The notes under the pieces were generated by a model. The model did not search any database and was not told where the DNA came from. It saw only the letters and a list, made by a program, of their open reading frames with translations. A stretch of 64,000 nt of DNA from Corbicula japonica. Lineage: Eukaryota; Mollusca; Bivalvia; Venerida; Cyrenidae. The stretch covers positions 2,324,858-2,388,857 of the forward strand of contig JAZAYU010000052.1 of assembly GCA_038501625.1 (NCBI GenBank). Reading direction: 5' to 3'. This document shows, piece by piece, positions 1 through 10,978 of this stretch. Positions within the stretch are counted from its first letter, which is position 1, and each line of letters opens with the position of its first letter. Made by a program: the position numbers and the translations under genes.

Positions 1-586
1 GGCTGATAAAAGTTGGCTGCTGGGCTGCTGTGACGGCTGGGATACTTTGGCTGCTGGGAAAAGTTGGCTGCTGGAATACTTTGGCTGCTGAGCTGCTGTG
101 GCGGCTGGGATAAGTTGGCTGCTGAGCTGCTGTGGCGGTTGGGAAATGTTTGCTGCTGGGCTGCTGTTGCGGCTGGGTTATTTTGGCTGCTGGGAAAAGT
201 TGGCTTTTCGAATACTTTGGCTGCTGAGCTGCTGTGGCGGCTGGGAAAAGTTGGCTGCTGGGCTGCTGTGGCAGCTGGGATACGTTGGCTGCTAGGAAAA
301 GTTTGCTGCTGGAATACTTTGGCTGCTAGGCTGTTGTGGCGGCTGGGAAAAGTTGGCTGCTGGGCTGCTGTGGCGGCTGGAATACTTTGGCTGCTGGGAA
401 AAGTTGGCTGCTGGAATACTTTGGCTGCTGAGCTTCTGTGGCGGCTGGGAAAAGTTGGCTGCTGGGCTGCTGTGGCGGCTGGGATACTTTGGCTGCTGGG
501 AAAAGTTGGCTGCTGGAATACTTACGCTGCTAAACTGCTGTGGCGGCTGGGATACTTTAGCGGCAGGAATGCTGTCGCTTAATTGA
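1..586. repeat. GGCTGCTGG-type minisatellite, about 102-bp higher-order unit
   Basis: Tandem array of short modules beginning GGCTG (GGCTGCTGGGAAAAGTT, GGCTGCTGGAATACTTT, GGCTGCTGAGCTGCTGTGGC and shorter variants) that together form a unit of about 102 bp. As 102 is divisible by three and the unit lacks stops, reading frames stay open for up to 172 codons with a 34-residue periodic peptide; I treat these as by-products. The array runs off the window start. A reverse-complement array lies at 10690-10978. Confidence 0.9.
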
Positions 587-1059
587 AGTTAAATAATGCT
601 TTTAAAAAAATTTCACGTCAGACTTCTATTTGGTAGCCTAGTATCCTGGCAGTCAAGCAGCCTGCAGCCGGAAAGAGAGAAGTTTAAGACTTAACGTAGG
701 TAATGTTATAACGTTATTTTATATTATTATATCATTAAATTTCTTTCGATATTTTATGTTCTCGTACATTTTTAAGAAAATTAAGTTCATTGAAATTAAA
801 AAAAATATTAAATACACGTTCAAAAAAACAAAACAAGAAATTTGCTGATTTGCTTTTAAACGCATTATTACGTCAGTTTCATTCAGAAGGAAGACTTCGA
901 TTTGGCAGCCTAACAGCGGAGTAGACTGGCAGCCTAGCAGCCTAGCTGTTTGGCAGCGAGAAGTTTAAAACTTCACGTAGGTGATGTTATAATATATTTG
1001 TCAGTCTATCATCCTAGAAGCAGATGGTTCAGACTTAAAATCATCATGCCATCATTAAA

Positions 1060-1170
1060 AAAACGCATATGAAATGTGTCTGTGTGAAGTCGGAAGAGCA
1101 ACAGATCAGTTCCAGGAGAATGTAGAAAACATAATGGGTGTATTTGAATTTTGGATGTCAGATTAGAACT
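1060..1170 (+). pseudogene. Truncated copy of the 68-codon ORF in the right arm
   Basis: This stretch corresponds to the C-terminal half of the ORF at 8034-8240 (shared AYEMCLCEVGRATDQFQENV) and ends in a TAG stop. The N-terminal half is missing in this arm because of a local deletion of about 160 bp. The function of the encoded peptide is unknown. Confidence 0.5.
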
Positions 1171-1449
1171 ATTTGAAAAAGAAAAATTTTATAATTGAAT
1201 CGAAAACACCTAAAAGTGAAAGAAAAATATTAAATCAACGATATTTGTCTTTAACTCGAGTTCATAAAAATGTATAAATTTCCCAACTACGAGAAGACAA
1301 AAGCTTCAATACAAGTTAGAACAGTAAAAAAAATAGTTTAACCTTAAAAATCCCTAAAATTCTATTTGCAATCAAACACAAAAAAGAATCATCGCAAAAC
1401 AAATACAATTTAAATATACAAATGATTAAGAAGATACTGACAACAATAT

Positions 1450-1585
1450 GTAAGGGCCTTTTATTTCTCATAAACAAATTTCTTTTCTTTTTAAATTCTT
1501 TTCTCGCATTATAACAACTTTGGTCAAACCATTTTGCCTTTATATTTATTGTTTGTTATTGTGAGAATATGTATTATTGGAGTTG
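1450..1585 (-). pseudogene. LINE fragment (linker after endonuclease) in left arm
   Basis: On the minus strand this encodes the same peptide as 7611-7740 (W-F-D-Q-S-C-Y-N-A-R-K-E-F-K type). This resembles the linker between endonuclease and reverse transcriptase in APE-type LINEs. It is a by-product of the inverted duplication, not an independent insertion. Confidence 0.6.
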
Positions 1586-1599
1586 CCTTTGGCGTTGTC

Positions 1600-1815
1600 T
1601 GTGATATGCAGGATTTTTATTTTAAGATCCCCTGTCAAAGTTCTATTCTGTTTAGTTATGCCCATTGTTTTCTCGTTTAGGGCAAACCCATTCTTTCATT
1701 CTTTCTGGGGACCATACGCCGCTGAACATGGAATGTTATTAATCTGAAAATACCGCATTGAAGGTTCCATGTCCACCGCCATATGCACACCATCGTTTGG
1801 GATGGTCAAAATTGA
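1600..1815 (+). repeat. Dispersed SINE-like family X, upstream part
   Basis: Contains the shared stretches GGGGACCATACGCCGCTGAA and CACACCATCGTTTGGGATGG, which recur at 2610, 17280-17400 (inverted) and 33110. I group these with the hairpin-bearing family found at ten or so places in the window. Confidence 0.6.
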
Positions 1816-1861
1816 TCATAAAATAGACAAAACCTCATTTTTGAACAATTTCTTTAACCAT

Positions 1862-2512
1862 TTCTAAACAAGAAATATCTTTAAAAAAGATAAACGGCGT
1901 TGATGGAAAAGATTTATATATACATGTATATAAGAAAGAAAGAAATACAGAGAGGCAAAGCAGACATAGTTTACTTATTTTATTTTATTTGTTATAGCTG
2001 TCGACGAACCCTCCCTGCCTTCTTAGTATGACTTAGAGATTAAACGACCGAATCATGACAACTCATAAATTTATTGAAAGTGTCTTGTTGCAACAATTTC
2101 ATACGGTGATAACAAGTCGATTAAAGATACTGAAGCCAAATTTTCAGTTTCAATAAAATACCTCGTGTAGAGTGAGAATTCAAGATGAATAAATGTCCTT
2201 GAAATTTAATAAATATAAATAATAACAGCCTGTTACAAGAGCGAAATCTACCAACTTTTACGTATATTAACTTTAAAAAAAGTGTCCGTCCTCAGTATTG
2301 AACCCGGGGCCTCCGCTTGAGAGGCGAGAGTGTTAGCCACTACACTACAATAAACTTGTATTTCGTAATTGAAATTAACAATCAGTATCAAAGGAACTAG
2401 AAAGGAACCAGTAAGAACTAGGAATATCTACACTTCTCTTTCGTTTTACACTGTGTATTGTATGCAAGTGTTTACCTGACACCCAAGAATATTCCATATA
2501 ATATTGTATTTA
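1862..2512 (-). repeat. Dispersed repeat Y, copy 1 (truncated)
   Basis: Begins ACAAGAAATATCTTTAAAAA and is very similar to 3914-4909 and 15826-16773. It stops at TTGTATTTAAG, about 390 bp short of the end seen in the other two copies. The strand given is that of the internal tRNA-like module. Confidence 0.8.
2291..2350 (-). promoter_or_regulatory. tRNA-Glu-like internal promoter module (repeat Y copy 1)
   Basis: On the minus strand it reads TAGTGTAGTGGCTAACAC (A-box region), then a possible anticodon loop CTCTCAA with CTC (Glu), then CCCGGGTTCAAT (B-box-like). A run of T follows shortly after, as expected for RNA polymerase III. The acceptor and T stems are poor, so this is a tRNA-derived promoter or SINE head, not a working tRNA. 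Confidence 0.6.
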
Positions 2513-2607
2513 AGGGCTTGCCACACTCCTCCCAATTCTATTCATCGATAAAATAAAAATCATCAAATCTCAGTAATGGCAAAATGCCGTTCAATGAAAC
2601 TTTGCAC

Positions 2608-2840
2608 AAATGAATGTTACCGCCATATGCACACCATCGTTTGGGATGGTCAAAATTGTACTGTTTATTGGTGTAAATATTGAATTGCGCTCAACCCGGG
2701 GCTATGCGGCGTGGGCAGTAATATGCATATACATTACTGTCCATGAACAGGCTCAATCAAACCGAGCCTGCAATATCTTCAAATTTGTCGTGTTCGATGG
2801 CTTTCAAAGTTCCCTTTTCATCTATTGTAAAAGCTTATTT
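2608..2840 (+). repeat. SINE-like family X copy with conserved hairpin
   Basis: Contains GCGCTCAACCCGGGGCTATG, GGGCAGTAATATGCAT, and a perfect 7-bp stem CAGGCTC/GAGCCTG around a 9-nt loop, then GGCTTTCAAAGTTCCCTTTT and the end motif TCATCTATT. This order of motifs defines the family. Confidence 0.75.
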
Positions 2841-3140
2841 ATTTCATACTACTTATACTACAGCTTTGAAACTTTTTACACTTCTAAAGTATCATACCTC
2901 AGGTTGATGTTCAAAGGCCAATAACTCTATCTTGGTTTTTTATTTAATTTTGGCCCTTTTCACTTTTTGGACTTAGAAATTATTGTTAAAGTTTTCTTGT
3001 ATTATGCTTTAGCAAAGATATAATACAGATTACCTTATCATACTTTGGTGGGAAGTGTTGAGTAGTTGTGTGGAGGGGGGGTGGGTAGAGGGGGTGCAGG
3101 AACACGGGTATCTTGGTGCGGTACCTTCACCCCCCCCCCT

Positions 3141-3204
<64 letters not shown>

Positions 3205-3913
3205 CCATTTTTTGTTTAATGTTTCATTTTATTTCTTTCTAAACTCAAACCAACAAACTTTTTGTTGTTGCTGCATGAGGTGGGGATCAGGTGCTTATCC
3301 TTCACCGCTCCACCTACCATCACCTGTTCTCTTGTTTTACTTTACTTTTTCCACTCTTTCAAACCTTGCACCAGTATTTTGTTTTGTCATATTATTTATT
3401 TATATGGCTATAGCAAAAAGGTTTAAAGCCAGTGACACTTATTTACTTATATAAGAAGTTTTGAGCGGCTAAGGAGGGTTAAATGGGGTCATGGTTATCA
3501 GTTTGGGTCACCTCATTCGAATAACTTTATTGTAACTTAATAATCATTTTTTAAGTTCTTCACTAAAACCAGCCATTGTTTTTATTGTTAGTAGGTGTGG
3601 TTGGGATTTAGGTCCCAATCGACTCCCTCCTCTCTTAATTATTTTATGACTTTTTTAGTTTTTCTTTAAACACTCTAATCAATATGACTTTTGTTAGGGT
3701 GGGTGTGGAAATATCAGATTGAACACCTGACTCACTATCCAGTTGAAATGAAGCCCACTTTTAAGAAGTATTTTATTTCTGACTTTTCGAGTAGTCGAGC
3801 GTACAGACATTTCCGACTGACTATTGTTTATATACAATTCCTTCGAACTGTAAAGAAAACACATTTGAAACCGAAATGAAATTCTGAGCCACAATTTTAG
3901 GTAGTATTAGATA
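2841..3913. repeat. Unassigned stretch with (CA)n microsatellite
   Basis: Holds a C-run at about 3130-3139 followed by an uninterrupted (CA) tract of about 29 units at 3143-3201. I see no gene or recognisable element in the rest; the open frames are short and show no family signature. Confidence 0.8.
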
Positions 3914-4909
3914 AAACAAGAAATATCTTTTAAAAAGATAAACGGCGTTGATGGAAAAGATTCATAAATGCATGTATATAAGAAAGAAAGAGACACAGTT
4001 TAGTTATTTTATTTTACTTGTTATAGCTGTTGACGAACCCTCCCTGCCTTCTTAGTATGACCTAGAGATTAAGCGACCGAATCATGACAACTCATAAATT
4101 CATTGCGTCTTTCAAACAAAATGTTGAAGCTGTTGCAACAATTTCATACGGTGATAATAAGTCGATTAAAGAAGCAATTTCTTACATTAAGTCTTGATCT
4201 ACATTTATTCAGTTTCAATAAAATACCTCTTGTAGAGTTAGAACTCAAGATGAATAAATGTTCTTGAAATTCAATACATATAAATAATAACAGCTTGATA
4301 CAAGAGCGAAATCTACCAACTTTTACGTAAATTAACTTTAAAGAAAAGTGTCGCTCCTGAGTATTGAACCCGGGGCCTCCGCTTGAGAGGCGACAGAGTT
4401 AGCCACTGCATTACACAGGACTTAAATTATGCACTTGAAATTAACAATCAGTATCAAAGGAACTAAAAAGGAACCAGTAAGAACTAGAAATATATACACT
4501 TCTCTTTTGTTTTACACTGTGTGTTGTACGCAAGTGTTTACCTGACACCCAAGAATATTCTATATAAAATTGTATTTAAGCCATCAAAATTGACTTAACT
4601 GGTTATTTAAATCGTAAATATGTTTTTCTCCATTACAATTTTCGCTTTTATAAACGAAAATGCTCGAACATGTAAGTGCAGGTAAATATTTCGATTGATT
4701 ATAGCGGGTGTTGTTTACGATTACCGTAACGATTTTTATATGTTGTGTAAGTATTTAGGCTAGATGCCTCTCTGGTGTAAATAGCTACCAATCAAAATAG
4801 TTTTTTTTTCGTTTTTCCGCTGCATAAAATTAGAATACTAGTATAATTTATAACATTTCATTGGTCGAAAAACTAGGTCAAAAGTGAGCTTAGACAGCTA
4901 ACGCCGAAA
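3914..4909 (-). repeat. Dispersed repeat Y, copy 2 (complete, about 1 kb)
   Basis: Runs from AACAAGAAATATCTTTTAAA to CAGCTAACGCCGAAAA, the same two ends that border copy 3 at 15826-16773. The ends share a short inverted motif (CGGCGTT near the left end, AACGCCG at the right end). Middle parts include TAGATGCCTCTCTGGTGTAA and the tRNA-like module at 4354-4415. No coding capacity is visible. Confidence 0.8.
4354..4415 (-). promoter_or_regulatory. tRNA-Glu-like module (repeat Y copy 2)
   Basis: Same arrangement as at 2291-2350, with CCCGGGTTCAATACTCAGG on the minus strand. It is slightly more diverged in the A-box part (GTGTAATGCAGTGGCTAAC). Confidence 0.55.
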
Positions 4910-5194
4910 AAAAGCAGTATACCTACGTGGTCCATTGGAATGAAGTCCTTTTGAATATATGAATAATTTACTCTTCATCTCGGTGCCTCTTAACCTTTAA
5001 AATCGGCCCGTTTGTGGCTTCCTTGCAGTGATAACATGCCAGGAAAGGAAGCGAAATTTTATGCCTGCATCTTGTTTGATAGAGGCGGACTAGTGCCGGA
5101 TTGTCAGATGTATATTTATGGCACCGTATTTGCGATACCGCGTTTTAATTAGGCTCTGGTAGGTTAGAGATAAGTAATTTTTTTACAAGTTAAC

Positions 5195-5440
5195 CCCAAA
5201 TAATATCTTATATTTTCTGGTTTTGTTTAATTCTATAATATGTTTGCGATATATCTACCAAGCATGCACGTTTCAGCTTACAGTTGACAAAAATGAATTC
5301 AATATGTTGAAATCTCCAACACCACCCACGGTAATGTGGTAGGCGTTTGCGATCAAAGCGGCTTAAACTCAGAAATTCATTTCTTGCAAATAAAACAACT
5401 TTACGATCATATTTACTCACAGAGCCAAAAAAGGATAAAT
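5195..5440 (+). repeat. Diverged copy of the B repeat of the 8.5-10.4 kb insertion
   Basis: Aligns by eye with 8975-9190 through CTTATATTTTCTG, GCGATATATCTACCAAG, CAACACCACC, GCGTTTGCG and AATTCATTTCTT, at roughly three-quarters identity. This shows the B unit is a dispersed family and not unique to the insertion. The 66- to 85-codon minus-strand frames here show no known domain. Confidence 0.65.
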
Positions 5441-6250
5441 CAGTTCCGGCACTCTTGAAGGTCACATGTTCGAGGCACCATTTTGGTGTACGCTCCTTTA
5501 ACGATTAAACTTGAAGGATTTGTAGAAAAATTGCTAAAAATGTTTAATTCGCTAAGATGATGTGCAGAAGGCACGGTACAGCTCGCCACCTCGTGGTTAA
5601 GGTCTGTCTTTAAAGTGCACACTTTCTTTTCTGGCGTCACACACGGTGCAATATTATAGCAATGATATACTCGTATATTGTATATTTATTCCATGTCGTG
5701 AACTATTTATTGTAAAAAAAATATGTGTTCAGTGCGAACAAATACCCATTCAATATCTTAATATATTATTAAATCCCCTAAACATATTTTTGTAGATATA
5801 AAATATGTGTGTATGAACAAAAATATTTTGTAAAACAAATTATTTTTCGAAGATGACCAAATATTTATAAAATAAATTTAATATGTTAATATATTTATTC
5901 AATCCCCCAAATAATTATGCTTATCAAAACTATTTGTTTATCGAAAACAAAAATATTTATTTATTGTTATATATCATCATTCAATATTTCCAATACTAGT
6001 ATATTTATTCTATCTTTTAAAAATAATTGTTCAATAATTTGCATGGTAGGAAATTTGTGTTTATTTTTACAAAGGTTTTCAATGGCTGACTTCAAACGAT
6101 ATGGCGGCGCACACGTAAGGTAATACCGATAATATGAGCCTGGTTTTAGAAAACAACAACAACAAAACAAAAACGAAACACATTTAGATCGTTATACCGA
6201 AATTTTTTATTTACATCTTTATTATAGAAAGGGTGCACAGCAGCTATTAA
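5441..6250. repeat. AT-rich stretch with loose tandem similarity; no gene seen
   Basis: Two AT-rich blocks (about 5740-5850 and 5870-5980) share TTAATATATT, AATCCCCYAAA and AAAAATATTT in the same order, suggesting an old tandem duplication of about 130 bp. Nothing else is recognised. Confidence 0.4.
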
Positions 6251-6314
6251 TCCAACGAATATCCCGTAAGGTTTAATAGGCGTACCGCGTACTGTACCGC
6301 ACCGCCCCGAATCT

Positions 6315-6542
6315 ATGAAAACAAAGCTGGACAAGCTAGAAGGTCAACCATACAAAGGCATACAAAGGCCGAAGGAAATCAGGGACGCAAGAAATATATT
6401 ATGGCCCCTCATGAAACAAAAAGAACGCCAGGGAAAGGACGTTCAACTAAGAAGAGATAAGCTATACGTGGACAAAGCTTTATACGACCCGAGCAAAGAG
6501 CAACACAGCGGAGCGGGTAACCATGGCGAAGCAACCATCTGA
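6315..6542 (+). pseudogene. LINE ORF1 C-terminal remnant
   Basis: A 75-codon frame with the pattern PKEIRDARNILWPLMKQ then RRDKLYVDKALYDP. This resembles the end of the RNA-binding ORF1 protein of invertebrate APE-type LINEs (F-P-x-E-I-x-x-R-R-x-L-x-P ... R-D-K-L-Y-V-x-x-x-L-Y). In a live element it would bind the element RNA. Only the C-terminal part is present; the upstream region (6125-6314) is in other frames. The endonuclease remnant follows directly at 6550, the expected order for a LINE. Confidence 0.6.
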
Positions 6543-6549
6543 GAATGTC

Positions 6550-7740
6550 AAGAGGCCTTACGTTCATTAACATGGAATGTTAACGGTCTGGCACGTAAAT
6601 TAGCCGACCCTGACTTTTTTAACATTGTTTGTAAATATGACGTTATATGTTTCACTGAAACATGGATTCATAAAAATACTTAATTTAACCTGAAAATAGA
6701 AAACTACACATGTGACCATTTATTTGGCAATAAGTCTATTAATCAGAAAAAGGACGGTATGGTGGAGGAATATCGATCTACTATAAAACAAAACTAAAGG
6801 ATAAAATTAAGGTAATTGAAAAACAGCAGTGTGGTATTATCTGGGTACAGTTCTGAAAGATTTATTCTATTTTCAAGAAGATGTCTATTTCTGTTTTGTT
6901 TATTTACCACCACATAATTCTACTGTACTTAACAAATTCGATATCGATTTTTATGAAGAAATTGAATTAGTCATCGAAAACTATAAAGGATCTGGTAAAA
7001 TTATGATATCGGGAGATTTGAATAGTAGAACCTGAAATTTTTAAGACTTTATTGAATATGTTAGATTTTTAAATGATGAATTATTGTTATATCAACATGA
7101 TATTCCAACCATTCCAACCCGAGTAGACAAAGATAAAATGTTAGACTTACAAGGTAAAAAATTGCTATCTTTATGTTCAGCTACAAATTTAATAATAATT
7201 GCAAACGGAAGACTTTTCGCAGACGGACACGTAGGCGAATAAACGTTTCATAGCAGTAAGGGCTCAAGCACAGTAGATTATTTGTTACTATCTTACGACG
7301 ACTTTTTTTTTGTTACATACTTCAAGGTCGAAGTACCGGACGAATTTTCAGATCACTCCTCATTAACCATTCACATTGGAAGAAAACCAACGCCTACAAG
7401 GCCACGTGATGCCGAAAGTAGTCCCGATTAATGAATTAAATGGGATGACTCGCGCATAAATTCGTTTAGGGCGGGGTTATTAAACAAAAGTATTAAGCTG
7501 GACGCCTTGGCAAATACGGTTAGCTATCAAAAGATAAATAATACGGTGACATTATTTACTAACCTCATCAATGAAAACGGGATGAAAGTCTTTGGTTGTA
7601 CAAAAATTTACAACTCCAATAATACATATACTCACAATAACAAACAAGTAAATATAAAGGCAAAATGGTTTGACCAAAGTTGTTATAATGCGAGAAAAGA
7701 ATTTAAAAAGAAAAGAAATTTGTTTATGAGAAATAAAAGG
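6550..7740 (+). pseudogene. Decayed LINE ORF2: APE-type endonuclease domain
   Basis: Pieces in two or three frames together give an exonuclease-endonuclease-phosphatase domain: W-N-V-N-G-L near 6573, CFTETWI near 6650, YLPPHN near 6900, the catalytic-type SGDLNSRT near 7010, STVDYLLLS near 7270 and FSDHSSL near 7350. After it comes the Trp/Cys-containing linker (FDQSCYNARKEFKKK, 7670-7720) and then the sequence leaves the LINE at about 7740, before any reverse transcriptase motif. In a live LINE this domain nicks target DNA to prime reverse transcription. Several stops (for example TAA after IHKNT, TGA after NSRT) and frame changes make it dead. Confidence 0.8.
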
Positions 7741-8033
7741 ACCTTACATATTGTTGTCAGTATCTTCTTTATCATTTGGGTATTTAAATTGTATTTGTTT
7801 AGCGATGATTCTTTTTAGTGTTTGATTGCAAATAGAATTTTAGGGATTTTTAAGGTTAAACTGTTTTTCTTTACTGTTCTAACTTGTATTGACGCTTTTG
7901 TCTTCTCGTAGTTGGGAAATTTATACATTTTTATGAAATCGAGTTAAAGTCAAATATCGTTGATTTAATATTTTTCTTTCACTTTTAGGTGTTTTTCGAT
8001 TCTATTATATTTTTTTTTCTTTTTCAAATAGTT

Positions 8034-8240
8034 CTAATCTGACATCGACAAATCAAATACACCCACTATTTTTTCTACATTCTCCTGGAACTGATCTGTT
8101 GCTCTTCCAACTTCACACAGACACATTTCATATGCGTTCGCTATAGCCCGTAAATTGCCTTCGCTCATTTTACTATGTTCTTTTGGTTGTGGCGCGAATG
8201 TCAACATGGCTTGTTCTATTTTTTTTTTCAAATCTCGCAT
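8034..8240 (-). CDS. 68-codon ORF of unknown function
   Basis: Encodes a small, mostly helical, charged peptide starting MRDLKKKIEQAMLTFAPQPK and ending in GVFDLSMSD. I recognise no family. Its C-terminal half is repeated in the left arm at 1060-1170, where the frame survives to a stop. It could be an exon of a host or element gene, or chance. No splice or promoter signals decide between these. Confidence 0.25.
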   Translation of the reverse strand: MRDLKKKIEQAMLTFAPQPKEHSKMSEGNLRAIANAYEMCLCEVGRATDQFQENVEKIVGVFDLSMSD

Positions 8241-8473
8241 TTTATTTCTGAAAAATAAAAGAGCATGAAATACCGGTAAAGTACATGTCTTTTTTTTATG
8301 ATGGCATGATTATTTTAAGTCTGAACCATCTGCTTCTAGGATGATAGACTGACAAATATATTATAACATCACTTACGTGAAGTTTTAAACTTCTCGCTGC
8401 CATACAGCTAGGCTGCTAGGCTGCCAGTCTACTCCGCTGTTAAGCTGCCAAATTGAAATCTTCCTTTTGAAGG

Positions 8474-10399
8474 TGTAAGACCTTTAAATAGATTTCCCTA
8501 TATAAGCTATAGTAAACATGACATGCTTCAACATGCTGGCAATCATAGCTGGTACCATTTTCCAAAGGGGTTAACTTACATGCTTTTAAAGCTAAGTGTT
8601 TGTATTATCCATTTCCAGCAAGAAAAGTAGGGGTCATGTATAAATTAACAGAGATTTGCCATCTTGAATCCGGTGGTCTGTTTTTATCACTACGGTGTGA
8701 ACTTCAAAACTGTTTTACATATGCCGTCTTAAAACCGGGGCCTTTTTTTCATAGATTGCATTTCTAAACATAAATTTGGTTTCAGTGTGTCAGTAAAAGC
8801 ATGCCATTTACTAAACATGTCCCTTTCAGCCCATACTTGTCAATTTATGCCCCCAAAATGCAAAAAAAATGGGACTATTTAGTGTCAGCCATTACTTGAC
8901 TAGCCCGAGTAGGAACATCCGGTGGACTATTTACAAGTAATTAACCTATAAGAAAACTTGTGTTTTTCAATATCTTATATTTTCTGTTTTTATTCAATAA
9001 TATGATGTTTGCAATATATCTACCAAGTTTCAGCATTCAGTTAGCAAAAATGAACTCAATATGAGGAATTTTCCAACACCACCTATTCTGGTACGCGTTT
9101 GCGGCCAAGCGCCTAAACCTAAGAATTCATTTCTTTCTAATAAAAATTGAAAACCATCAAATTTCTCAAAAACATGGTTATGAATAATAGTAAAACATCT
9201 CAACTAATAAAAGCAACTCACTTTTTGAGCTGACACATGCAAAATGGGCCACACAGGGTATCAATTGTGGCATTTTTAAGGCAAAAACAGTTAAAAAAGG
9301 CCCCAAACTTAATTAAAACCTAATTTTGCCTCCTGTAACACAGTTATACTGATTTTTGACTTTCAAGTTTGCTTAAAATTGGTCAGCACACAATTTTAGT
9401 GGAAAATAACATTGCAGACAATATAAATATTCAAATTCTGCCCTCCACTTGTACTTCGAAAACTTGTGTTTTTCAATATCTTATATTTTCTGTTTTTATT
9501 CAATAATATGATGTTTGCAATATATCAACCAAGTTTCAGCATTCAGTTAGCAAAAATGAACTCAATATGAGGAATTTTCCAACACCACCTATTCTGGTAC
9601 GCGTTTGCGGCCAAGCGCCTAAACCTAAGAATTCATTTCTTTCTAATAAAAATTGAAAACCATCAAATTTCTCAAAAACATGGTTATGAATAATAGTAAA
9701 ACATCTCAACTAATAAAAGCAACTCACTTTTTGAGCTGACACATGCAAAATGGGCCACACAGGGTATCAATTGTGGCATTTTTAAGGCAAAAACAGTTAA
9801 AAAAGGCCCCAAACCTAATTAAAACCTAATTTTGCCTCCTGTAACACAGTTATACTGATTTTTGACTTTCAAGTTTGCTTAAAATTGGTCAGCACACAAT
9901 TTTAGTGGAAAATAACATTGCAGACAATATAAATATTCAAATTCTGCCCTCCACTTGTACTTCTTATAGGTGTAAGACCTGTAAATAGATTTCCCTATAT
10001 AAGCTATAGTAAACATGACATGCTTCAACATGCTGGCAATTATAGCTGGTACCATTTTCCAAGGGGTTAACTTACATGCTTTTAAAGCTAAGTGTTTGTT
10101 TTATCCATTTCCAGCAAGAAAAGTAGGGGTCATGTATCAATTAACAGAGATTTGCCATCTTGAATCCGGTGGTCTGTTTTTTTCACTACGGTGTGAACTT
10201 CAAAACTGTTTTACATATGCCGTCTTAAAACCGGGGCCTTTTTCATAGATTACATTTCTAAACATAAATTTGGTTTCAGTGTGTCAGTAAAAGCATGCCA
10301 TTTACTAAACATGTCCCTTTCGGCCCATACTTGTCAATTAATGCCCCCAAAATGCAAAAAAATGGGAACATCCGGTGGACTATTTACAAGTAATTAACC
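8474..10399 (+). mobile_element. Composite A-B-B-A insertion with 8-bp flanking repeat
   Basis: Interrupts the right arm exactly where the left arm is continuous. It is flanked by TTTGAAGG at 8466-8473 and 10400-10407. Order: A (8474-8948), B (8952-9457), B (9458-9963), A (about 9966-10399). A begins GGTGTAAGACC and ends GTAATTAACC, giving weak inverted ends GGT/ACC. The second A lacks about 42 bp. If GGT/ACC are the true ends the target duplication is 6 bp (TTTGAA); if 8 bp is right, hAT-like insertion is possible. No transposase is encoded. Confidence 0.65.
8952..9963 (+). repeat. Two near-identical 506-bp tandem B units
   Basis: Unit starts are GAAAACTTGTG at 8952 and 9458, a period of 506 bp. 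By eye the two units differ at only a handful of bases (for example ATATCTACC against ATATCAACC), so the duplication is recent. A diverged relative lies at 5195-5440. Confidence 0.9.
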
Positions 10400-10689
10400 T
10401 TTGAAGGAAAATGACGTCATAATTCGTTTAATAGCAAATCAGCAAATTTCTTGGTTTTTTTAACGTGTATTTCATATTTTTTTTTAATTTCAATTAACTT
10501 AATTTTCTAAAAAATGTACGAGAACATGAAATATCGAAAGAAATGCATTAATGTAATGATATGATAACATAAAACAACGTTATAACATTACCTACGTTAA
10601 GTCTTAAACTTCTAGGCTGCTAGGCTGCTTGACTGTCAGGATACAAGGCTACCAAATCGAAGTCTGACGTGAGAAATTTTTAAAAGCAT

Positions 10690-10978
10690 TATTTAACACC
10701 AATTAAGCGACAGCATCCCAGCCGCTATAGTATCCCAGCCGCCACAGCACCTCAGCACCTTAAGTATTCCAGCAGCCAACTTTTCCCAGCAGCCAAAGTA
10801 TCCCAGCCGCCACAGCAGCCCAGCAGCCAACTTTTCCAAGCCGACACAGCAGCTCAGCAGCCAAAGTATTCCAGCAGCCAACTTTCCCCAGCAGCCAAAG
10901 TATCCCAGCCGCCACAGCAGCCCAGCAGCAAACTTTTCCCAGCCGCCAAAGTATCACAGCAGCCAAAGTATCTGCTAG
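10690..10978 (-). repeat. GGCTGCTGG minisatellite, inverted array
   Basis: Same modules as 1-586 in reverse complement (CCCAGCAGCCAACTTTTCCC and related). Much shorter than the left array. It marks the outer part of the right arm. Confidence 0.85.

Larger units (their letters stand above)
1..1585 (+). repeat. Left arm of large inverted duplication
   Basis: Reading in from the minisatellite, this arm is the reverse complement of 7611-10978. The inner boundary is sharp: homology stops at AGTTG (1581-1585), matching CAACTCC at 7611. Relative to the right arm, this arm lacks the 1.9 kb insertion at 8474-10399 and about 160 bp around 1055. It ends inside LINE-derived sequence, so the duplication happened after a LINE had inserted. 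Confidence 0.85.
7611..10978 (-). repeat. Right arm of large inverted duplication
   Basis: Reverse complement of 1-1585, reading LINE linker, 68-codon ORF region, GCAGC-rich stretch and minisatellite. It is interrupted by the 1.9 kb insertion at 8474-10399. Removing that insertion makes the two arms collinear. Confidence 0.85.

Noticed and set aside
64..582. 172-codon open frame with a periodic AAGILWLLGKVGCW-type peptide
   Set aside because: It is created by the 102-bp minisatellite; other frames over the same array are open too, and the array is found reversed at 10.7 kb.
2291..2350. Functional tRNA-Glu gene
   Set aside because: A- and B-box words and a CTC loop are present, but acceptor and T stems do not pair and the same sequence lies inside three copies of a dispersed repeat.
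3113..3454. 113-codon frame with a His/Thr run
   Set aside because: The run is the translated (CA)n microsatellite; nothing else in the frame is protein-like.
10015..10248. 77-codon frame in the second A unit of the insertion
   Set aside because: The first A unit (8520-8760) carries the same sequence with frame breaks, and no domain is visible; treated as non-coding.
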